Below, one piece after another: positions 29,841 through 38,564 of a DNA stretch of 45,301 bases. The stretch comes from SXXH01 sp041165735. Lineage in GTDB: Bacteria > Planctomycetota > UBA1135 > GCA-002686595. The stretch covers positions 1 through 45,301 of the forward strand of contig JBKDQQ010000131.1 of NCBI GenBank assembly GCA_046341775.1, given 5' to 3'. The position numbers and the translations under genes were made by a program. Within the stretch, counting starts at the first letter, position 1; every line of letters begins with the position of its first letter. Below the pieces are notes generated by a model. That model did not search any database and had not been told where the DNA came from. It worked only from the letters and a program-made list of their open reading frames with translations.

Positions 29841-30491
29841 ATGCACTCGCCCACGAAGTCGCGACGCGGTGGATTCACGCTGATCGAGCTGCTCGCCGTC
29901 ATCCTGATCATCTCGATCCTGATGGCGTTCCTGCTGCCGCGCATCCCCGAGGCCATCGACCGCTCCAAGGTCACCGCCTGCAAGAAGAACCTGCAGGAGA
30001 TCTACAGCGGCTTGATGATCCACCAGGACAAGCACGGCCGCGTGCCCGACAAGAGCGGCGTGCAGTTCTTCGCCACGCTGATCAGCAAGGGCGTGTGGGA
30101 GAACACCGAGGCCACCGCGCAGAAGCTGACCTGCCCCGGCGTCGACCTGGGCGCCTTGTCCATCGGCTCGATGGAGCCCGCTGAGTGGTTCGCCGACATC
30201 GACTCGGTCGACGGCACCTACTCGTCGTACGCGGGGCGCGACATGAAGAACAGCCCGCTGAAGAAGTTCCCCGGTTCCGGCAAGGAGCCCCTGGTCGCCG
30301 ACGACAACGACGGCAGCGAGGAGGAGGGCAACCACCGCACGACGACGGTCGTCCTGTACGCCGACGGCAACGTGGGCACGCACGAGCTGTACGAGCTGCA
30401 GGAGAAGGGCGACATCGACAAGGAGACCCTGGTGCTCAAGGTCGGGCCCGACTCGCCGCTCGAGGAGCTGCGCAAGCTGTCCTTGGACTGA
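29841..30491 (+). CDS. Type II secretion / type IV pilin-like pseudopilin
   Basis: This is a 216-residue protein with a class III prepilin signal: RRGG followed by FTLIELLAVILIISILMAF, so a prepilin peptidase would cut between Gly11 and Phe12 and leave Phe1 with Glu5 of the mature form. The hydrophobic helix continues to about residue 33. The globular part contains CKKNLQEIYSGLMIH, a Cys pair, an acidic stretch DDNDGSEEEGNHR and a late LYADGNVGTHEL. The last resembles the DG-type C-terminal motif of Planctomycetes pilin-like proteins, though the match is loose. No secretion or pilus genes are adjacent, so its assembly partners must be elsewhere. Its stop codon lies in a duplicated 23-bp unit. 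Confidence 0.9.
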   Translation: MHSPTKSRRGGFTLIELLAVILIISILMAFLLPRIPEAIDRSKVTACKKNLQEIYSGLMIHQDKHGRVPDKSGVQFFATLISKGVWENTEATAQKLTCPGVDLGALSIGSMEPAEWFADIDSVDGTYSSYAGRDMKNSPLKKFPGSGKEPLVADDNDGSEEEGNHRTTTVVLYADGNVGTHELYELQEKGDIDKETLVLKVGPDSPLEELRKLSLD

Positions 30492-30530
30492 GGCCCTGGC
30501 CTCCGGCGGACTGAGGCCCAGGCCTCCGGC
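30485..30530. repeat. Tandem 23-bp duplication containing the pseudopilin stop codon
   Basis: Two 23-bp units (30485-30507 and 30508-30530) differ at one position, CCCTGG against CCCAGG. Each contains GGACTGA, the last codon and stop of the pseudopilin gene, and an internal GAGGCC/GGCCTC inverted repeat. The duplication thus copied both stop codon and hairpin. Confidence 0.75.
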
Positions 30531-30542
30531 CCTCGCGAACCG

Positions 30543-30581
30543 CGCGTCCCGCGCGCCACCACGCGTGGCGCGCGGGACGCG
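30543..30581 (+). terminator. Perfect 17-bp hairpin terminator
   Basis: The arm 30543-30559 is exactly complementary to 30565-30581, with a 5-base loop CACGC, followed by TCGTTT. It is the strongest hairpin I found in the window and should end the pseudopilin transcript. Confidence 0.65.
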
Positions 30582-30675
30582 TCGTTTCGCGTGGCCAGGC
30601 GCCCGATTCCGGCGGGCGCGCCGCGCGCTACAGCGCCCGCGGGGGGGAGGTCGATATGCTGCAGTCCGCCCCGGC

Positions 30676-31599
30676 ATGGATCCCAAGGCCTGCATCCTCG
30701 CGTTGCGCCCGCACCAGTGGGTGAAGAACATCTTCGTCTTCGCGGCGTTGCTGTTCGCGCGCGGATCGAGCGGCACCTTGCTGGCGGAGCGCTCCGACGA
30801 CGTGCTGCGCGTGCTGTGGGCCTTCGCGGCCTTCTGCCTCGGAGCGAGCGCGATCTACCTCGTCAACGACCTGATGGACCGCGAGTCCGATCGGGTCCAC
30901 CCCGAGAAGCGCCACCGTCCCATCGCCTCCGGGCGCGTCTCGGCTCCCGTGGCTCTCGTCCTGTCGGCCTTGTGCGCCGCGGGAGCCTTGCACGCGGGCG
31001 TCCAGGCCGAGGGTTCGCCCGTGCCGGTGTGGCCGCTGGTCGCGGGCTACATGGCGCTCAACCTCGCCTATTCGATCAAGCTCAAGCACGTCGTCCTCGT
31101 CGACGTGTTCTGCATCGCCACCGGCTTCCTGCTGCGCGTCCTCGCCGGAGCACTCGCCGTCCCGGCGCCCATCTCGCATTGGTTGCTGCTGTGCACGCTC
31201 TTCCTCGCCTTGTTCCTCGGCTTGTGCAAGCGCCGCGCGGAAATGGCGCTGCTCGGCGAGGGCGGCGGATCGCATCGCGCCATCCTGCGCGAGTACGACC
31301 TCGGCTTCCTCGACCAGATGACGACGGTGCTGGCGGCGTGCACGATCGTGACGTACACGATGTACACCGTGGCGGACGAGACGGCCGCCAAGTTCGGCGC
31401 GGGTAACCTGCTCGTCGCCACCGTCCCCTTCGTCGTGTTCGGGCTCGCGCGCTACATGCTGCTCGTGCAGACCAGGAAGGGCGGCGGCAGCCCCACGCGC
31501 GTGCTGCTCGGGGGCGACGGCCTGTTCGTGGCCAACGCGCTCTTGTGGCTCGCCGCGGTGGTGTGGATCGCCGCGCGCGCCCATCCCGCGGCCGGCTGA
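30676..31599 (+). CDS. UbiA-family prenyltransferase, decaprenyl-phosphate phosphoribosyltransferase-like
   Basis: This is a 307-residue membrane protein with about eight hydrophobic segments. The N-terminus LRPHQWVKNIFVFAALLFARG and the diphosphate/magnesium motif NDLMDRESDRVHPEKRHRPI (Asn64, Asp65, Asp68, Asp72) are typical of UbiA proteins related to DPPR synthase, which transfers phosphoribose to polyprenyl phosphate. A second motif, SIKLKHVVLVDVFCIATGFLLRVLAGA, is also conserved. Outside actinobacteria such proteins occur next to cell-surface polysaccharide genes and their exact substrate is often unknown. The ATG at 30676 starts the conserved region; the open frame upstream overlaps the terminator. 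No DprE1/DprE2 homologue is in the window. Confidence 0.85.
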   Translation: MDPKACILALRPHQWVKNIFVFAALLFARGSSGTLLAERSDDVLRVLWAFAAFCLGASAIYLVNDLMDRESDRVHPEKRHRPIASGRVSAPVALVLSALCAAGALHAGVQAEGSPVPVWPLVAGYMALNLAYSIKLKHVVLVDVFCIATGFLLRVLAGALAVPAPISHWLLLCTLFLALFLGLCKRRAEMALLGEGGGSHRAILREYDLGFLDQMTTVLAACTIVTYTMYTVADETAAKFGAGNLLVATVPFVVFGLARYMLLVQTRKGGGSPTRVLLGGDGLFVANALLWLAAVVWIAARAHPAAG

Positions 31600-31676
31600 G
31601 GCCGATGCGGGGCGCGGCGGTGGCGACCTTTCGCGCCCGGCGCGTCGCACGCTAGATTGGCGGGAGAGGAGCCTCC

Positions 31677-32867
31677 ATGACCGCATCCCGCCTGCAGTTG
31701 TCGTCCGCCGTGTCCCGCCTCGGCACCGAGTCCGCCTTCGAGGTCGTCAACCGCGTCGTGGCGCTCGAGAAGCAGGGCCAGAGCATCGTCAAGCTGCACA
31801 TCGGCGCGCCCGACTTCCGCACGCCGGAGTTCATCGTCGAGGCGGGTCGCAAGGCGCTGGCCGACGGCTTCCACGGATACACCCCGGCCAAGGGCCTGCC
31901 GCAGGTGCGCGAGGTGGTCGCAGACTACTGCAAGCGCTTCCACAAGGGCGACGTGCACCCCGACCAGGTCATGATCGTGCCGGGCGGCAAGCCGACGATG
32001 TTCTACGCCATGCTGCTCTTCGGCGAGCCGGGCGCGGAGATCGTCTATCCGAACCCGGGATTCCCGATCTACGAGTCGGCCATCAAGTGGACCGGCGCCA
32101 CGCCGGTGCCGCTGGAGCTGGAGGAGGAGCGCGGCTTCGCGTTCTCGGCCGACGAACTGCTGTCGAAGATCACGCCGCGGACGCGCCTGATCATCGTCAA
32201 CTCGCCGGCCAATCCGACCGGCGGCGTGACGCCCAAGGCGGAGATGGACAAGCTCGTCGCCGGACTCGAGAAGCATCCGCACGTGGCGATCATGTCGGAC
32301 GAGATCTACTCGCGGCTGCTCTACGACGGCGAGGAGCATGCGAGCATCCTCTCGTACCCGTCGATCGCCGACCGCGCGATCCTGCTCGACGGATGGAGCA
32401 AGACCTACGCCATGACCGGGTGGCGCATGGGCTTCGGCGTGTGGCCCAAGCAGCTCGTCGACCACGCCGAGCGCATCCAGATCAACTGCAACTCGTGCAC
32501 GAACGCCGCGGCGCAAATCGCCGGCATGGAAGCGTTGCGCGGCCCGCAGGACGCGGTCGAGACCATGCGGCGCGCCTTCGAAGCCCGCCGCAAGGTGATC
32601 GTCGAGGAGCTGAACCGGATCCCCGGCTTCCGCTGCGTGATGCCGAAGGGCGCCTTCTACGCCTTCCCGAACACGAGCGGCACCGGCATCGCCTCGCGCG
32701 AGCTCGAGCGGAAGTTGCTGGCCGAGGCCAGGGTCAGCTGCCTCTCCGGCACCAGCTTCGGCGCGATGGGCGAGGGCTACCTGCGCTTCAGCTACGCCAA
32801 CAGCGAGGAGCAGATCCGCGAGGGCATGCGTCGCGTGCGCGAGTGCCTGGAGACGGTGGCGCGCTGA
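31677..32867 (+). CDS. Class I/II pyridoxal-phosphate aminotransferase
   Basis: This is a 396-residue fold-type I aminotransferase of the aspartate/aromatic branch. Motifs: HIGAPDFRTPEFIVEAG, GYTPAKGLPQVREVVADY, the substrate/PLP region NSPANPTGGV, and the Schiff-base Lys242 in LDGWSKTYAMTGWRMGF. The C-terminal Arg in YLRFSYANS would bind the substrate carboxylate. Specificity (aspartate, alanine, aromatic or other) cannot be assigned. GGAGAGGAG just before the ATG is one of the few clear Shine-Dalgarno sites in the window, and GCTAGATT at 31651 resembles the recurrent -10-like word. Confidence 0.92.
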   Translation: MTASRLQLSSAVSRLGTESAFEVVNRVVALEKQGQSIVKLHIGAPDFRTPEFIVEAGRKALADGFHGYTPAKGLPQVREVVADYCKRFHKGDVHPDQVMIVPGGKPTMFYAMLLFGEPGAEIVYPNPGFPIYESAIKWTGATPVPLELEEERGFAFSADELLSKITPRTRLIIVNSPANPTGGVTPKAEMDKLVAGLEKHPHVAIMSDEIYSRLLYDGEEHASILSYPSIADRAILLDGWSKTYAMTGWRMGFGVWPKQLVDHAERIQINCNSCTNAAAQIAGMEALRGPQDAVETMRRAFEARRKVIVEELNRIPGFRCVMPKGAFYAFPNTSGTGIASRELERKLLAEARVSCLSGTSFGAMGEGYLRFSYANSEEQIREGMRRVRECLETVAR

Positions 32868-32967
32868 CGCCGGCCCGCGGCCTCGCGCGCGGCGCGCGCG
32901 GAGTCGGCGACGGACCTGCGAACGGGACGAGGACGGGGTGGACGCCGCAGAGCGCACCGACGGGACG

Positions 32968-33735
32968 ATGCGACTGGACCAGGCGCTTCTCGCGCGCAGG
33001 CTGGTCGAGTCGCGCACCGTGGCCCAGCGCCTCGTGAAGGCTGGCGAGGTCGAGGTCGACGGGCGCGTCGAGACGCGGCCCGCGCATCCCGTTGGGCCGG
33101 AGGCGCGCCTCGTCGTGCGCGCTCTGCCGCGCTACGCCTCGCGCGGCGGCGAGAAGCTCGCGGCCGCCTTGGCGCGCTTCGCCCTCGACCCGGCGGGATT
33201 GCACGCGCTCGACGCCGGCGCGTCGACGGGCGGCTTCACCGACTGCCTGCTGGCGCACGGCGCGGCCTCGGTGCACGCCCTCGACGTGGGACGCGCGCAG
33301 CTCGCGCCGCGCCTGCGCGACGATCCGCGCGTCGTTACGCTCGAGGAGGTCGATGTGCGCCGCTGGGAGCCGCCGCGACGCTTCGAGCTGGTCGTCGCGG
33401 ACCTGTCCTTCATCTCGCTGCGCCTGGTGCTGCCCGCCCTCGAGCGTTGCGGCGCGGACGGGGCGCGTTGGATCGTGCTGGTCAAGCCGCAGTTCGAGGT
33501 GGGACCCGGGCGCCTGCCCAAGGATGGCGTGGTCAAGGAACCGCGCGACCACCTCCACGCCTTGCGAGGGGTGCTCGCCGCGGCGCTCGCCGCCGGACTC
33601 GCCTGCCGCGGCCTCGTCGCTTCGCCGATCGCGGGCGGGGAGGGCAATCGCGAGTTCCTCGCCTTGCTCGAGCGGGGATCCGGCCATGCGCCCCTGGACC
33701 TGGAAGGCCTCGTGCGGCGCGATCCCCGGGCCTGA
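32968..33735 (+). CDS. tlyA: TlyA-family rRNA 2'-O-methyltransferase (hemolysin A family)
   Basis: TlyA proteins methylate ribose 2'-hydroxyls in rRNA (C1409 of 16S and/or C1920 of 23S in mycobacteria) using SAM; some members have been called hemolysins. The 255-residue product has an N-terminal S4 RNA-binding domain (MRLDQALLARRLVESRTVAQRLVKAG), a linker with YASRGGEKL, and an FtsJ-like methyltransferase domain: ALDAGASTGGFTDCLL, LDVGRAQL, VADLSFISLRLVLPAL and LVKPQFEVGP. I chose the ATG at 32968 because it begins the S4 domain; a GTG at 32938 would add ten residues. Confidence 0.92.
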   Translation: MRLDQALLARRLVESRTVAQRLVKAGEVEVDGRVETRPAHPVGPEARLVVRALPRYASRGGEKLAAALARFALDPAGLHALDAGASTGGFTDCLLAHGAASVHALDVGRAQLAPRLRDDPRVVTLEEVDVRRWEPPRRFELVVADLSFISLRLVLPALERCGADGARWIVLVKPQFEVGPGRLPKDGVVKEPRDHLHALRGVLAAALAAGLACRGLVASPIAGGEGNREFLALLERGSGHAPLDLEGLVRRDPRA

Positions 33736-33843
33736 ACGCGGTCGGCGGCGCGGCGCGCCGGGATCTACCCGCGAGGGCGCGGCGAGAGTAGGCTCTGCGC
33801 GCTCGACCGGCGCGCGACGCGCGGGTGGCGAAGAGGAGCGACG

Positions 33844-35199
33844 ATGGCCGGCATCTACAAGGCGTACGACATCCGTGGCGTGGTCGGGAAGGACCTGACG
33901 ACCGACATCGCAGGCAGGATCGGCGACGCGTTCGCGCGACTCCTGCAGGCCAAGCGCCTGGTCGTCGGCCGCGACATGCGCACGCACTCGCCGGCGATCA
34001 GCGACGCGGTGGTCGAGGGCATGCGCGACGCGGGAGCGGACGTGGTCGACATCGGCCTCGCCTCCACGCCCATGGCCTACCATGCCATCGCCAGCATCGA
34101 GAGCGACGGCGGGTTGGTGGTCACGGCGAGCCACAACCCCGGCCACTACAACGGATTCAAGTTGTGCGCCAAGGGCGCCCGCCCGATCAGCGCGGCCAAC
34201 GGCATCCTCGACATCGAACGCATGGTCGCGGCGCCGCGGGGCCCGCGCGCCGCGCGCCGCGGAACGCTGGAGTCGCGCGAGATGCTGGCCGACTACGCGG
34301 CGCACGTGGCGCGCTTCGCCGACCTCGCCCGGCCGGTCAAGGTCGCCATCGATTGCGCCAACGGCATGGAGGCGCACACCCTGCCGGCGATCCTGCCGAG
34401 GACGCCCGCGGTGCGCGCGTCGCTCATCTACGACACGCTCGACGGCACCTTTCCGAACCACGAGGCCAATCCGCTCAAGGAGGAGAACCTCGATCCCGTG
34501 CGCGCGCTCGTCGCGCGCAGCGGCTCGGAATTGGGCGTCGGCTTCGACGGCGACGCCGACCGCTGCTGCTTCGTCGACGAGTCGGGCCGCACCGTGGCGA
34601 ACGACTTGATGACCGCGCTGCTCGCGCCGCAGTTCCTGGCGCGCAAGCCCGGCGCGTCGGTGGTGTACGACCTGCGCTCCTCGTGGGTCGTCAAGGAGGA
34701 GGTGCGCAAGCACGGGGGCGTGGCGGTGCGCGATCGCGTCGGGCACTCGTTCATCAAGGCCACCATGCGCGGCAACGGCGCCGTGTTCGGCGGGGAATTG
34801 TCGGGCCACTACTACTTCGCCGACAACCACGTGTGCGACTCCGGCATCATCGCCATGATGTCGGCCCTCAACCTCGTCTCGCGCTCCAGCGAGCCGTTGT
34901 CGCGCCTCGTGCAAGGGCTGCGCCGCTACCACTCGACGGGCGAGATCAACTTCCACGTCGACGACAAGGACGCGGCCATCGCCGGGTTGAAGGCGCGCTA
35001 CAAGGATGGGCGGCAGGACGAGCTCGACGGCATCACCGTCGAGCACGGCGACCTCGGCGACAAGCAGTGGTGGTGGTTCAACGTGCGCGCCAGCAACACC
35101 GAGCCGCTGCTGCGCCTCAACCTCGAGGCGAGCCACGCCGACCTGCGCGACCAGAAGCGCGACGAGCTCGTCGCGTTGCTGGGGGAGCCGGAAGCATGA
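33844..35199 (+). CDS. Phosphomannomutase / phosphoglucomutase
   Basis: This enzyme moves phosphate between C6 and C1 of mannose or glucose, feeding sugar-nucleotide synthesis for surface polysaccharides. The 451-residue product has the four domain signatures of ManB/AlgC-type enzymes: the phosphoserine loop TASHNPGHYNG with Ser96, the metal loop GFDGDADR (Asp235, Asp237, Asp239), the sugar loop GELSGHYYF, and the phosphate-binding RASNTEPLLRLN. GAGGAG precedes the ATG. The next gene overlaps its stop as ATGA. Supply of GDP-mannose precursors for the exporter cluster downstream is plausible but not proven. Confidence 0.94.
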   Translation: MAGIYKAYDIRGVVGKDLTTDIAGRIGDAFARLLQAKRLVVGRDMRTHSPAISDAVVEGMRDAGADVVDIGLASTPMAYHAIASIESDGGLVVTASHNPGHYNGFKLCAKGARPISAANGILDIERMVAAPRGPRAARRGTLESREMLADYAAHVARFADLARPVKVAIDCANGMEAHTLPAILPRTPAVRASLIYDTLDGTFPNHEANPLKEENLDPVRALVARSGSELGVGFDGDADRCCFVDESGRTVANDLMTALLAPQFLARKPGASVVYDLRSSWVVKEEVRKHGGVAVRDRVGHSFIKATMRGNGAVFGGELSGHYYFADNHVCDSGIIAMMSALNLVSRSSEPLSRLVQGLRRYHSTGEINFHVDDKDAAIAGLKARYKDGRQDELDGITVEHGDLGDKQWWWFNVRASNTEPLLRLNLEASHADLRDQKRDELVALLGEPEA

Positions 35200-35552
35200 A
35201 GGCCTCCTGGACGATCCTGCGGACGATCCTGTGGGCGACGGCGCTGCTCGCGCCATGTCCCTCGTGCGGCGACGTCTCGGAGCGCGAAGCGGTCGAGGCG
35301 GGGCTGTGCATCGTGCAAGGCGGCGTGGTCGACGCGCGCGATGGCGCGCCGCTCGGCGGCGTGCGCGTGGAGTACCTGGGCCCCGCCCGGGAGGGCGTGC
35401 ACGCCACCACCGACGAGGACGGACGCTTCGCTCTCGAAGGACTGCCGGCGGGAACCGTCGGCGAGTTGCGCGCCACGCTCGACGGTCGCACGAGCTCGAT
35501 CGAGCTCCAGCCGTTGCGCGCGGGGCATCTGAACGTGGTGCTCCACCTCTAG
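35196..35552 (+). CDS. Small exported protein with carboxypeptidase-regulatory-like domain
   Basis: This is a 118-residue protein. The N-terminus has a hydrophobic stretch ending near LLAPCPSCGDV, a probable lipoprotein or secretory signal. Residues ~38-115 look like a beta-sandwich of the carboxypeptidase-regulatory type: VQGGVVDARDGAPLGGVRVEYLGP, then TTDEDGRFALEGLPAGTVGELRATLDG. Such domains are common in Planctomycetes-type and Bacteroidetes-type surface proteins and have structural rather than catalytic roles. Its start overlaps the phosphomutase stop (ATGA), so it is translationally coupled to that gene. Confidence 0.75.
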   Translation: MKASWTILRTILWATALLAPCPSCGDVSEREAVEAGLCIVQGGVVDARDGAPLGGVRVEYLGPAREGVHATTDEDGRFALEGLPAGTVGELRATLDGRTSSIELQPLRAGHLNVVLHL

Positions 35553-35592
35553 GAGGGGAGCGCGCCCGGTCCGGGAGGGGAGCGCGCTCGGT
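35552..35592. repeat. Direct repeat of 19 bp, period 22
   Basis: GGAGGGGAGCGCGCCCGGT at 35552-35570 recurs as GGAGGGGAGCGCGCTCGGT at 35574-35592, one mismatch. The first copy begins at the last base of the preceding stop codon. Confidence 0.65.
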
Positions 35593-35610
35593 TGCTGGCG
35601 CCGCGCAGGG

Positions 35611-35626
35611 CTGAATTGCTGAATTG
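35611..35626. repeat. Tandem 8-mer CTGAATTG x2
   Basis: CTGAATTG occurs twice in tandem in an unusually AT-rich patch between the small exported protein and the HEAT-repeat gene. It may be part of the control region of the latter. Confidence 0.5.
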
Positions 35627-35636
35627 CAAGTTCCCG

Positions 35637-35678
35637 TTCGGTGGCGCGTTCCCGCCGCGGGTGGCGGCTTGCGCCGAA
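35637..35678 (+). terminator. Nested hairpin before the HEAT-repeat gene
   Basis: An inner hairpin CCGCC-GCGGGT-GGCGG (35652-35667) sits inside outer arms GGCGC/GCGCC (35643-35647 with 35671-35675) extended by TTC/GAA. It could terminate the upstream transcript or structure the leader of the next gene. Confidence 0.3.
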
Positions 35679-35738
35679 CCGGATGCGGGGGCGCTTGCTT
35701 CCCGCCCCCCGTGCAGCCGATAGAGAAGGGCTGAAACC

Positions 35739-37556
35739 ATGGGCCATCTCAAACGACTGGCGTGCGCGTGCTTGGCGTTCTGCGTGGCGGCCACCGCCTT
35801 GACGGGGGGCGTGCGCGCGCAGGAGGACGATGCGTGGCGGCAGTTGCTGCGGCGCGACGCGACCTTCAGCTTCACCGACCGGTCGGCGAGCCTCGCGCGC
35901 GCGGCCTTGGCGGATGCGCGCAGCTCCAGCTCGCGCCGCGCCGCCGCGTGGGTGGCGCTCGGTTGCGCAGGCGCCGTCGCGGACCGGGCCAAGGCCGAGC
36001 AGGCCGCGCTCGACGCCGGCGATCCCGAACGCCTGGGCGCCATCTTCTGCCTCGGCAGCCTCGCCGCCGGCGGGTTGACCACCTTGAAGGCCATCGCGGG
36101 CAAGGACGATCCCGCCGCTGGTTGCGCCTGGCTCGCGCTGCTGCTCGCGGGCGACGCCGAGGCGCGTCGCGCGCTCGAGGAGCAGGCCGCCGACCCGCGC
36201 GCGTCCAACCGCAAGTTGGCCGAGGAGCTGCTGCTCTGGCGCTACGACCCCGGTTCGAGCCGCGAGTGCGCCCCGGTGCGCGCGTGGTTGTCGCTGCGCG
36301 CCGAAGCGGCGCGGCGCTTCGGCCTGCATTCGGGCGAGACCTGGAGCGTGCGCGCGCTGCGCGAGCTCGTGGCCGACACCGAGTGGGTCGGGGAAGTCGT
36401 CGTCGGCGCAGCGCCCCGCGTGCGCGCCCCCGGCGCCAAGGACTACCTGTTGCGCGGCTTGCTCGAGCAGCAAGGCCAGGCGCGACTCGAGTCGGCCGTC
36501 GTCGTCATGCCCGTGGAGCTTTCGCAGCTCGTGGCGAACGGCCTGTGGACCCCGCGCGACGGCGGGGAATGGGTGCTGGTGCTCGATGCGGTCGCGGCGC
36601 ACCGCAAGGAGACGCTCGTGCCCGAGCTGCTGCGCGCCGCGCGGCGCACGGCGCTGGCCCCGCGCGCCATGGAACTGCTCGCGTTCGGCGGCGACCCGGA
36701 TGCGTCCTTCGAGGCCTTCGAGGCGGCGAAGATGCGCTCCGACGCCAAGCAGGCCGTGTGCGCCGCCATCGGCGCGGCAGGCTCCGCGCCGGCCTTGCGC
36801 CGCTTCGACGAGTTGCGCGCCGATCCCGATCCGATGGTGCGCGCCGCGTGGCTGGTGGCCGCCATGCGCATCGGCCAGGTCAAGCCGCGCACGGAGGTCG
36901 AGCGGGCCTTGGAGGACGCCGCCGACGAGCTGCACGCGCCGGTGGTGGCCGCCTTGTGCCGCAACGCGCGCGACAGCCTGTGCGCCTCGATGCTCGAGGC
37001 GCGCCTCCCGTCGGCGCGCGGCAAGGAGAAGCGGCAGATCGCCTTGGCGCTCGCCACGGAGGGCCGGCACTCCGGGCGCGCCACCGTGCGCGAATTGCTC
37101 GCGCAGGACCCGCCGCCCGCCGGTCGCGCCGGGGCCGAGCTGGTCGTCGCCTTGCGTCGCGGCGCGTCCTCGGAGGACTTGCAGGTCTTCGAGTCCTTGT
37201 TCCCGCGCGGCGATGATCGCGCGCTCGACCTCGAGCTGGCCATCGCGCTGGGGCAACTGGCTTCGCCCACCGTCGTGCCCGTGCTGCGCGAGGCGCTGTG
37301 GCGCGGCACGCACGACATCTCGATCCTCGCCGCAGGCGAGCTGGCCGAGGTGCACGGGCTGCACGTCCTGCACGACGAGCTGGCCTCGCCGCCCCCGGAC
37401 GCCGACGAGGGCGACATGCGCCGCCTCGGCTTCGCCATCGGGACTTGGGGCGGGATCGACGCCGTCGAGCGCGTCTCGCGCCTGCGGCGCTCGAATCCGG
37501 GCGACCCGGCCGTGCAAGGAGCCGTGCTGGGCGCGCTGGCGGCGCGCACGCGCTAG
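35739..37556 (+). CDS. Exported HEAT-repeat protein, function unknown
   Basis: This is a 605-residue protein with a Sec signal peptide (KRL followed by a hydrophobic core, predicted cut after GGVRA near residue 27). The rest is almost entirely helical, rich in Ala, Leu, Arg and Glu, with degenerate HEAT-like units such as VRAAWLVAAMRIGQ, PTVVPVLREALWRG and DPAVQGAVLGALAAR. HEAT solenoids are protein-protein scaffolds; no catalytic motif is visible. AGAAGGG precedes the ATG and CGATAGAG at 35719 is a -10-like word about 12 bases upstream. It is probably periplasmic. Confidence 0.8.
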   Translation: MGHLKRLACACLAFCVAATALTGGVRAQEDDAWRQLLRRDATFSFTDRSASLARAALADARSSSSRRAAAWVALGCAGAVADRAKAEQAALDAGDPERLGAIFCLGSLAAGGLTTLKAIAGKDDPAAGCAWLALLLAGDAEARRALEEQAADPRASNRKLAEELLLWRYDPGSSRECAPVRAWLSLRAEAARRFGLHSGETWSVRALRELVADTEWVGEVVVGAAPRVRAPGAKDYLLRGLLEQQGQARLESAVVVMPVELSQLVANGLWTPRDGGEWVLVLDAVAAHRKETLVPELLRAARRTALAPRAMELLAFGGDPDASFEAFEAAKMRSDAKQAVCAAIGAAGSAPALRRFDELRADPDPMVRAAWLVAAMRIGQVKPRTEVERALEDAADELHAPVVAALCRNARDSLCASMLEARLPSARGKEKRQIALALATEGRHSGRATVRELLAQDPPPAGRAGAELVVALRRGASSEDLQVFESLFPRGDDRALDLELAIALGQLASPTVVPVLREALWRGTHDISILAAGELAEVHGLHVLHDELASPPPDADEGDMRRLGFAIGTWGGIDAVERVSRLRRSNPGDPAVQGAVLGALAARTR

Positions 37557-37649
37557 CGGCCCGCGCCGGCTTGGTAGATTTGGACTCCGGGAGCGGCCCG
37601 GAGGACGAAGAAGAAGCTGCTCCTACACTCCTCCCCCGAGACCACGCTC

Positions 37650-38564
37650 ATGATCGATCGCAAGGTGTGCCTCGTCGGCGTGCCCATGGACCTCGGCGGC
37701 GGCCGCCGCGGGGTCGACATGGGGCCGTCCGCCATCCGCATCGCCGGCCTCGAGGAGGGCGTGCGTTCCCTCGGCCTCGAGTTCGAGGACAGCGGCAACA
37801 TCGCCGTGCCCGAGCCCGCCTCGCGCACGCCGCGCAACCCCAAGGCGCGCTTCCTCGAGGAGATCGCCGAATCCTGCGGCCGCCTGCGCGACAAGGTCGG
37901 CGGGATCCTGGCGCGCGGCGCCTTTCCCGTGGTCGTCGGTGGCGACCACTCGATCGCCTGCGGGACGATCGCGGGCATCAGCTCGCACTACCACCAGAAG
38001 GGCCAGAAGATCGGCCTGATCTGGTTCGACGCGCACGGCGACATGAACACGCCCGAGAGCACCGAGTCGGGCAACGTGCACGGCATGCCGCTCGCCGCCT
38101 GCATCGGCCGCGGCGCGCCCGAACTGGTGCGCCTCGGCGCGCGCGTCCCGATGGTCGACGTGCAGAAGGCCGTGCTGATCGGCGTGCGCACCATCGATCC
38201 GCGCGAGAAGCAGGAGATCAAGGCCTCGGGCATCCACGTCTTCACCTTGAAGGACATCGACATGCACGGCGTCCACAAGGTGATGAAGATGGCGATCGAG
38301 ATCGCCGGCGCAGGGACGGCGGGATTCCACTTGTCGTTCGACATGGACGGCACCGATCCGAGCGTGGCGCCGGGCGTGGGCACGCCCGTGTACGGCGGCA
38401 CGACGCTGCGCGAGAGCCACCTGATCATGGAGCACGCTGCCGAGAGCGGGAAGCTCCTGGGACTCGAGCTGACCGAGATCAATCCGATCCTCGACAACCA
38501 GAACGCGACCGCCAAGGTCGCGGTGGAGCTGGCGCTGTCCGCGCTGGGCAAGGCGGTCTTGTGA
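37650..38564 (+). CDS. rocF: Arginase (ureohydrolase family)
   Basis: Arginase hydrolyses arginine to ornithine and urea at a dinuclear manganese centre. The 304-residue product has the complete metal set: GGDHS with His100, WFDAHGDMN (Asp127, His129, Asp131), and SFDMDGTDPSVAPGVGTPVYGG; ELTEINPILD closes the fold. The VHGMPLAACIG loop fits true arginase better than agmatinase or formiminoglutamase. The next gene, a polysaccharide exporter permease, starts with GTG overlapping this stop (GTGA), which is an unexpected pairing. GGTAGATT at 37573 resembles the recurrent -10 word. Confidence 0.94.
   Translation: MIDRKVCLVGVPMDLGGGRRGVDMGPSAIRIAGLEEGVRSLGLEFEDSGNIAVPEPASRTPRNPKARFLEEIAESCGRLRDKVGGILARGAFPVVVGGDHSIACGTIAGISSHYHQKGQKIGLIWFDAHGDMNTPESTESGNVHGMPLAACIGRGAPELVRLGARVPMVDVQKAVLIGVRTIDPREKQEIKASGIHVFTLKDIDMHGVHKVMKMAIEIAGAGTAGFHLSFDMDGTDPSVAPGVGTPVYGGTTLRESHLIMEHAAESGKLLGLELTEINPILDNQNATAKVAVELALSALGKAVL

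Noticed and set aside
36240..36275. tRNA T-arm-like GGTTCGAGCC
   Set aside because: It lies within the HEAT-repeat gene and no acceptor stem or anticodon arm can be built around it.
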